Positions 59,114 to 64,000 of a DNA stretch of 64,000 bases are shown here, piece after piece (the first letter of the stretch is position 1; every line of letters starts with the position of its first letter). The notes below the pieces were generated by a model. That model ran no database searches and was not told where the DNA came from. It saw only the letters and a program-made list of their open reading frames with translations. The stretch is from Streptomyces platensis (lineage in GTDB: Bacteria; Actinomycetota; Actinomycetes; Streptomycetales; Streptomycetaceae), in NCBI RefSeq assembly GCF_008704855.1, contig NZ_CP023691.1, forward strand, positions 7,316,001 through 7,380,000, written 5' to 3'. The position numbers and the translations under genes are program-made.

Positions 59114-60274
59114 ATGGCAATTGACGCGCGTGTGTCCAGGAAGGCCGGTGCGGTGGCGCTGATCGCTGCCGCCGGTGTGTCGCTGACGTCCATACCGGCC
59201 GCAGCCAACGGGGCGACGGCCCGTCAGCCCGCCGCCGGAGTGCAGGCGCCCACCGACCCCGGCACGGCGAGGCTGCCCAGCGGCCTGAGCGCGCTGTCCT
59301 GGATGGTGGCCGACGCAGACACCGGCAACGTGCTGGCCGCGAAGAGCCCGCACCGCAAGCTCGCCCCGGCCAGCACCCTCAAGACGCTGTTCGCGGTCAC
59401 CGTCCTGCCGAAGTTCTCGGCCGGCACGGTGCGCCGGGTCAGCTCCGCCGACCTCGCGGGGGTCGGGGCCGGCAGCAGTGTCGTCGGCGTCCGGCAGGGC
59501 CGCCGCTACACCGTCGGCGACCTGTGGCGCGGGGTCTTCCTGCGCTCCGGCAACGACGCGGTGCATGTACTGGCCGCGATGAACGGCGGCTGGCGGACCA
59601 CGGCGGAGGAGATGCAGGAGACCGCCCGGAAGCTCGGCGCACGCGACACCACCGTCAAGTCCCCGGACGGTTATGACGCGCCCGGTCAGGTGTCCTCCGC
59701 CCACGACCTGACCGTCTTCGCCCGCGCCGGGCTCGCCAACGAGGACTTCGCCCGCTACTGCGCCACCACCCGCGCCACGTTCCCCGGCGCGGGCGGCGCC
59801 ACGCAGATCGAGAACACCAACCGTCTGCTGGCGGGCTCGCACGGGATGCCCCGCTACCCCGGCATCATCGGCGTCAAGAACGGCTACACCAGCAAGGCCG
59901 GCAACACCCTGATCGCCGCCGCGCGCCGCAACGGCCGTACCCTCCTGGTCACCGTCCTGAACCCCCAGTCGCAGGCGTACAACGGCGTCTACAAGGAAGC
60001 CGCTGCCCTGCTGGACTGGGGCTTCCGCACCGCCGGCACGGCCCAGCCGGTGGGCACCCTGCACGCCGTACGCGCCACCGACGACGGCGCCGGCCCGATG
60101 CGCCCGGTGGCTGCCGAGGTCACCGAAGCGGCAGCCCGCGTCGGCTCCCCCTGGCGCACCACCCTCGTCCTCGGGGCGGGCGGCGCCGGCGTCGCGGCAC
60201 TCGGCCTGGGCCCCCTGCTCGCCAGGTGGCGGCAGGCCCGCGGCCGCGGTGGACGGAGGGGAGGGGCGGCGTAG
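59114..60274 (+). CDS. D-alanyl-D-alanine carboxypeptidase (penicillin-binding, DacA-like)
   Basis: A 386-residue exported enzyme. The signal peptide is R-K-A-G-A-V-A-L-I-A-A-A-G-V-S-L-T with a cut near A-A-A-N. Active-site motifs are S-T-L-K (Ser87, Lys90), S-G-N near residue 146 and K-N-G near 256, where most have K-T-G. A C-terminal helix (T-L-V-L-G-A-G-G-A-G-V-A-A-L-G-L-G-P-L-L-A) and a basic tail anchor it. It trims D-Ala from peptidoglycan stem peptides. ATG 59114 begins the coding region. Confidence 0.9.
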   Translation: MAIDARVSRKAGAVALIAAAGVSLTSIPAAANGATARQPAAGVQAPTDPGTARLPSGLSALSWMVADADTGNVLAAKSPHRKLAPASTLKTLFAVTVLPKFSAGTVRRVSSADLAGVGAGSSVVGVRQGRRYTVGDLWRGVFLRSGNDAVHVLAAMNGGWRTTAEEMQETARKLGARDTTVKSPDGYDAPGQVSSAHDLTVFARAGLANEDFARYCATTRATFPGAGGATQIENTNRLLAGSHGMPRYPGIIGVKNGYTSKAGNTLIAAARRNGRTLLVTVLNPQSQAYNGVYKEAAALLDWGFRTAGTAQPVGTLHAVRATDDGAGPMRPVAAEVTEAAARVGSPWRTTLVLGAGGAGVAALGLGPLLARWRQARGRGGRRGGAA

Positions 60275-60327
60275 GCCCATCGGGGCCAGGCCCCGGCCCT
60301 GATCATCCCCGGTGGGGCGGTTTTCGG

Positions 60328-61041
60328 TCAGGTCTCCCGTCGCCGCAGCCGGGGTGCGGTCTCCGCCGCCGGGACGGCCCCGGAGCCGGTCAGACGCCCG
60401 GTCAGTTCCTGGGCCCAGGCCATGAGTCCCGTGATGTCGATCCCGTAGGGGGCGGTCTCCGCGTACGGCGCGATGGCCGTCGCGCCCCGGTCGAGCAGCG
60501 TCGCGCCGCCCGCCGTGTTGCCGCGTGCCGCATGGGTGAGTCCCACCGCGAGCTGGGCGAGTCCCCGCCACAGCTCGCGCTCCGCCTCCGGCGCCGCCTT
60601 CCAGGCGTCCTCCAGGACCTCATGGGCATGGAACGGCATCCCGTCGTCGAGCAGCCGCTGCGCCTCGGTCAGCGACTCCGCGGGCGTCCGGGGTACGCCC
60701 TCGGGCTGCCGGGCCACACCGGGGGAGCCGTACGGCAGCGGCCGGCCGAGCCCGTCACGCGGGCGGGCGTTACGGGCCCGCCCTTCCTCGTCACGGTCCC
60801 GGCGGCGCGGGGCGGAGGGGGCGGGGCCGCTGGGATTCCCGGTCGGGGTCGGGGGCGGGGTTGGCGTCGGGGCCCCACAGTGCTCGCAGACCGCACTGCC
60901 GGGCCGTTCTCTGATCCGGCCGCAGGCGTCACACACCTGGTCCAGCCAGCAGGCCGGATCGCCGCCTTCGTCGACCGCCCGGTGCGGGGCGGACGGGCGG
61001 GGCGTGAGGGGCCGGTCGTCGGGGCTGTCCGCGTCGTTCAC
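60328..61041 (-). CDS. DUF309 domain protein with N-terminal zinc-ribbon extension
   Basis: A 237-residue protein. The C-terminal DUF309 is clear: L-L-D-D-G-M-P-F-H-A-H-E-V-L-E-D-A-W-K-A-A-P and W-R-G-L-A-Q-L-A-V-G-L-T-H-A-A-R-G-N. Ahead of it are the Streptomyces-type A-R-P-R-D-G-L-G-R-P-L-P-Y-G and, unusually, an N-terminal C-D-A-C-G-R-x8-C-E-H-C-G, a likely four-Cys zinc ribbon with a Pro-rich linker. GTG 61041 is the start. Function unknown. Confidence 0.85.
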   Translation of the reverse strand: MNDADSPDDRPLTPRPSAPHRAVDEGGDPACWLDQVCDACGRIRERPGSAVCEHCGAPTPTPPPTPTGNPSGPAPSAPRRRDRDEEGRARNARPRDGLGRPLPYGSPGVARQPEGVPRTPAESLTEAQRLLDDGMPFHAHEVLEDAWKAAPEAERELWRGLAQLAVGLTHAARGNTAGGATLLDRGATAIAPYAETAPYGIDITGLMAWAQELTGRLTGSGAVPAAETAPRLRRRET

Positions 61042-61160
61042 GCTTCGATTGTGCGCCGTGCGGGCGGGTGCGCGTCGCCGGGGGGCGGGCGCGCTGCCGT
61101 ACCGGCGGCGCCCAGCAATTGTTAGGCTTCCTTCCTATTTCCCGCCGGGGCTGCCGCCGG

Positions 61161-61493
61161 TCAGACCAACTCGGCCGCGTAGAAGCAGAAATGGTCCTTG
61201 ATCCGGGCGACCTCGGGATGCGGCTCGGGGTAGGCCCAGACGATGTCCTCCGGACCGCCGGTGAGCGACCAGTAGGAGGCGGTGCCCTTGAAGGGGCAGA
61301 CGGTATGCGTCCCGGACGGGGTGAGCAGCTCGGTGCGTACGTCCTCGGGAGGGAGGTAGTAGCGCACCGGGTAGCCGGTCTCGGAGAGCAGCAGCGGGCG
61401 GCGGCTCTCGGCGATCAGCTGTCCGCCGATCTCGACGCGTACGTGGTCGGTGCCTGCTTCGACGTCGATGCGGTGGCCTCGGGTGGTGCTCAT
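61161..61493 (-). CDS. DUF427 domain protein
   Basis: A 110-residue protein. It contains V-R-V-E-I-G-G-Q-L-I-A-E-S-R-R-P-L-L-L-S-E and V-C-P-F-K-G-T-A-S-Y-W-S-L, then I-V-W-A-Y-P-E-P-H-P-E-V, all hallmarks of DUF427. It is a soluble beta-rich fold of unknown function. ATG 61493 is preceded by GAAGGGAAG. Confidence 0.92.
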   Translation of the reverse strand: MSTTRGHRIDVEAGTDHVRVEIGGQLIAESRRPLLLSETGYPVRYYLPPEDVRTELLTPSGTHTVCPFKGTASYWSLTGGPEDIVWAYPEPHPEVARIKDHFCFYAAELV

Positions 61494-61605
61494 GGTCACT
61501 TCCCTTCGGTGGGCGGGGGAGGTGGCTCCCTCCCGGTCCAGCATCGCACCGGGAGGGAGCGGGGGCGGGCGCGACGACGCGACGCCCGCCCCGCCCGTCG
61601 CCGTC

Positions 61606-62076
61606 TCACACCTCGCGAATACCCCGCCCCGCCCACGCCGGCGCCGGAGCGATGAGGCCGGTGAGGCGCACGCGGGCCGTTGTGGGCAGCGGCGCCGAGC
61701 GGCCGGTGGCCCGGTCGATGTGCAGGGCGAACAGTTCCTCGGTGGCCGCCGGTTCGCCGGAGGGGTCCCCGGCGAACATCTCGTGGAGGAAGCGGAGCTT
61801 CTTGCCGTCCACGCCCAACACGGTCGTACGGACGGACAGTTGGCTGTCGCGGGCGACCTCGCGGAGATAGCGGACATGGGCCTCGACCGTGTACAGGGAG
61901 CAGCCGGTGCGCTCCCGGTAGGCGGCGTCGAGGCCGGCCGCGTCCATCAGGGCGTCGGTCGCGAAGCCGAAGATCAGGACGTAGTAGGCCTCGCTGAGAT
62001 GGCCGTTGTAGTCGATCCACTCGTCCCGGACCGTTTGGCGGAAGAGGGGCGGACCGCCCGTGGTGTGGTCGGTCAT
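61606..62076 (-). CDS. cdhB: Thioesterase (betainyl-CoA thioesterase-like)
   Basis: A 156-residue hot-dog-fold protein. It has W-I-D-Y-N-G-H-L-S-E-A-Y-Y (the D-x-N-G-H active-site segment of acyl-CoA thioesterases), T-V-E-A-H-V-R-Y-L-R-E-V and L-H-E-M-F. ATG 62076 overlaps the carnitine dehydrogenase stop (ATGA). In the Pseudomonas carnitine operon the equivalent CdhB releases glycine betaine from betainyl-CoA. The symbol rests on gene order. Confidence 0.82.
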   Translation of the reverse strand: MTDHTTGGPPLFRQTVRDEWIDYNGHLSEAYYVLIFGFATDALMDAAGLDAAYRERTGCSLYTVEAHVRYLREVARDSQLSVRTTVLGVDGKKLRFLHEMFAGDPSGEPAATEELFALHIDRATGRSAPLPTTARVRLTGLIAPAPAWAGRGIREV

Positions 62077-63044
62077 CGGCGAGTGCTCCCCAGCCGGCCC
62101 GTGGCGCGGAGAACGTCGATGACGCCCTGGTCGCGCGCCGCGACCAGATCCGCGTACGTACGGTCGCCCGCGGCCTCCCGGCAGCCGTCGACCATGGCGT
62201 CGCGCAGTGCACGGTCCAGCTCGGGCGCCTCCAGACGGGTCCACGGCGACTTCAGGGACGGGCCGAAGTGGTCGAGCATATGGGCCATCCCGCCCTCGCC
62301 GCCGGCCAGCGCGAAGGTCAGGCAGGGGCCCATGAACGCCCAGCGCAGGCCGGGTCCTTCGGTGATCGAGGCGTCGATGTCCTCGACTGTGGCCTCGCCG
62401 TTGGCGACCATGTGGAGCGCCTCGCGCCAGAGTGCCTCCTGGAGGCGGTTGGCGATGAAGCCGGGCAGCTCGCGGTCCATGGTGATCACGGACTTGCCGG
62501 CCACGCCGTAGAAACGGGACGCCCAGGCGACGGCCCCGGGGTCCGTCTGCTCGCCACCGACGACCTCCACCAGCGGGATGAGGTACGGCGGGTTGAAGGG
62601 GTGGCCGACGACGAGGCGGCCGGCGTTCTCCGCTTCCGTCTGCATATCGGTCATCGGGTAGCCCGAGGTGGAGGAGGCGATGACCACGCCCGGCCGGGTG
62701 GCGGCGGCCAGCTCGGCGAGCAGGGAGCGCTTCAACTCCAGCTGCTCGGGGGCGCTTTCCTGGACGAAGTCGGCGTCGGCGACCGCCTCGGCGAGGGTGG
62801 GGGCGAGCGTGAGCCGGTCCTGCGAGGCGCCGTCGGCCAGGCCTATCTGTTCCAGCGCGGGCCAGGCGGCGGCCACCAGGCGGCGCAGCCGGTCCCCGGC
62901 GTCCGCGGCCGGGTCCCAGGCGGTGACGTCGTAGCCGCGGGCGAGGAAGTGGGCGACCCAGCCGCCGCCGATCACTCCGGCGCCGATACAGGCGACGCGG
63001 CGTACGTCCTCGGGTGCGCAGGGGGCAGGGGTGTTTTCCGGCAT
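62073..63044 (-). CDS. cdhA: L-carnitine dehydrogenase (3-hydroxyacyl-CoA dehydrogenase fold)
   Basis: A 323-residue NAD-dependent enzyme. It has I-G-A-G-V-I-G-G-G-W-V-A-H-F-L-A-R-G, S-T-S-G-Y-P-M-T, the catalytic His block V-V-G-H-P-F-N-P-P-Y-L-I-P-L-V-E-V-V and E-L-P-G-F-I-A-N-R-L-Q. Carnitine dehydrogenases oxidise carnitine to 3-dehydrocarnitine. The G-P-G-L-R-W-A-F-M-G segment and the neighbouring BKACE and thioesterase genes support this over a general hydroxyacyl-CoA role. Confidence 0.88.
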   Translation of the reverse strand: MPENTPAPCAPEDVRRVACIGAGVIGGGWVAHFLARGYDVTAWDPAADAGDRLRRLVAAAWPALEQIGLADGASQDRLTLAPTLAEAVADADFVQESAPEQLELKRSLLAELAAATRPGVVIASSTSGYPMTDMQTEAENAGRLVVGHPFNPPYLIPLVEVVGGEQTDPGAVAWASRFYGVAGKSVITMDRELPGFIANRLQEALWREALHMVANGEATVEDIDASITEGPGLRWAFMGPCLTFALAGGEGGMAHMLDHFGPSLKSPWTRLEAPELDRALRDAMVDGCREAAGDRTYADLVAARDQGVIDVLRATGRLGSTRR

Positions 63045-63105
63045 GGGGCAGCGGCTCCAGAGGGTGGGCGGAGAGGGCGGGGAAACGGGGGCGTGCGCCC
63101 GCGGG

Positions 63106-63993
63106 TCAGGTGCGGGGCTTCAGGCCCAGGAGGGCACGGGCCCGGTCGGGGGTGGCGACCGTGGCGCCGAGCAACTCGGTGATCTGGACGGCGCGTTCGA
63201 CGAGCTGCCCATTCGTGGCCCGGACGCCCTTGCTGAGGTACAGGTTGTCCTCCAGGCCCACCCGTACATGCCCGCCGAGCAGGATCGACTGGGCGACCCA
63301 CGGCATCTGCATCCGGCCGAGCGCGAAGCTCGCCCACCGGGCGCCCTCGGGCAGCATGTGCACCATCGACTGAAGTACCCCCGGGTCGGCCGGTGCGCCC
63401 CACGGGATGCCCATGCACAGCTGGAAGACGGTCGGGTCGTCCAGCAGCCCCTCGGCGAGCAGCTGCTTGGCGAACCACAGCTGACCGGTGTCGAAGATCT
63501 CCAACTCGGGCCGTACGCCGAGCTCCTGGATGCGCTTCGCGCCCGCCCGCAGCATGTCGGGGGTGGAGACATAGAGGTTGGAGCCGTCGCCGAAGTTGAG
63601 CGAGCCGCAGTCCAGGGTGCAGATGTCGGGCAGCAGTTCCTCCACGTGCGGCAGCCGCTCCAGGCCGCTCACCAGGTCCGTACCGGGCAGCTGCCGGAGC
63701 GGCCGGTCGGGGTCGATCACCAGGTCGCCGCCCATACCGGCGGTGAGGTTGATGACGACGTCGGTGCCGGTCTCCTTGATCCGCCCGACCACCTCGGCGT
63801 ACAGCCGCGGGTCGCGCGACGGCTCGCCGGTCTCCGGGTCACGGACATGGATGTGCACCACCGCGGCGCCCGCGGCCGCCGCCTCGACGGCCGACGCGGC
63901 GATCTGCTCGGGCGTCACGGGGACGTGCGGGGAGCGGCGGACGGTGTCGCCGGCGCCGGTGAGCGCGCAGGTGATGATGACCTCGTGGTTCAC
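63106..63993 (-). CDS. cdhC: BKACE family dehydrocarnitine cleavage enzyme
   Basis: A 295-residue zinc enzyme of the BKACE (DUF849) family. It has C-A-L-T-G-A-G-D-T, V-V-H-I-H-V-R-D-P-E-T-G-E-P-S, I-N-L-T-A-G-M-G, L-D-C-G-S-L-N-F and V-R-V-G-L-E-D-N-L-Y. V-H-I-H supplies metal ligands. In carnitine catabolism it converts 3-dehydrocarnitine and acetyl-CoA to betainyl-CoA and acetoacetate. ATG 63993 is 7 bp from the window edge, so the promoter and any upstream gene (transporter or regulator) are not visible. Confidence 0.88.
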   Translation of the reverse strand: MNHEVIITCALTGAGDTVRRSPHVPVTPEQIAASAVEAAAAGAAVVHIHVRDPETGEPSRDPRLYAEVVGRIKETGTDVVINLTAGMGGDLVIDPDRPLRQLPGTDLVSGLERLPHVEELLPDICTLDCGSLNFGDGSNLYVSTPDMLRAGAKRIQELGVRPELEIFDTGQLWFAKQLLAEGLLDDPTVFQLCMGIPWGAPADPGVLQSMVHMLPEGARWASFALGRMQMPWVAQSILLGGHVRVGLEDNLYLSKGVRATNGQLVERAVQITELLGATVATPDRARALLGLKPRT

Positions 63994-64000
63994 GGGGGTC

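Overview
The window looks like a Streptomyces chromosome. GC is very high with strong third-position GC bias, GTG and TTG starts are frequent, and many genes overlap by ATGA or GTGA. Lineage-typical families are present: a conservon, an XRE/DUF397/ATP-binding/SAM-methyltransferase group, a SCO6745-family protein and an actinobacterial hopanoid cluster. It is gene-dense, with no insertion sequence, integrase or CRISPR array seen. Two tRNAs are present, initiator tRNA-Met(CAT) and tRNA-Pro(GGG).

Layout. 1-204: cut-off MFS transporter. 610-3911: coupled double-AAA ATPase and VWA/HExxH protein. 4057-12169: housekeeping (Tex, SCO6745 family, GlxA regulator plus PfpI protein, enoyl-CoA hydratase, ABC-F ATPase, tRNA-fMet). 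12335-13412: anti-sigma-like ATPase converging with and overlapping idi. 13960-20996: a tightly overlapping seven-gene envelope cluster with two CDP-alcohol phosphatidyltransferases, a nucleotidyltransferase, a glycerol-1-phosphate-dehydrogenase-like enzyme, a GT2 glycosyltransferase and a teichoic-acid-type ABC exporter. 21309-31265: hopanoid operon (hpnC, hpnD, a 35-residue ORF, hpnE, polyprenyl synthase, shc, hpnG, hpnH, hpnO).

31287-45027: a serpin pseudogene, tyrosine phosphatase, SGNH hydrolase, the XRE/DUF397/methyltransferase group, a PfkB kinase behind a tandem repeat, an MBL-fold enzyme, a TetR/TetX-like monooxygenase pair with a likely operator, and a second PfpI/GlxA pair. 45331-49488: a conservon (cvnA-D plus a GAF protein). 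49606-54594: acyl-CoA dehydrogenase, monoglyceride-lipase-like hydrolase, a split transketolase behind a SoxR-type promoter, and a YiaAB protein. 55137-60274: XRE / ImmA-IrrE / membrane-protein triad, P450 and a D,D-carboxypeptidase. 60328-63993: DUF309, DUF427 and a carnitine-degradation operon (cdhC-cdhA-cdhB order) that runs to the window edge.

How the parts connect. idi, the polyprenyl synthase and hpnC-hpnO form an isoprenoid-to-hopanoid axis: IPP/DMAPP, polyprenyl diphosphate, squalene, hopene, adenosyl-, ribosyl- and aminobacteriohopanetriol. The envelope cluster between idi and hpnC probably makes and exports a glycerophosphate-type or related polymer. The least explained elements are that cluster, with its CTG start and one CDP-alcohol transferase lacking the last motif Asp; the SoxR-like, apparently leaderless transketolase promoter; the small coupled ORFs of the hopanoid operon; and the XRE/ImmA/membrane triad. 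Functions are read from motifs and memory of families; no database search was run.
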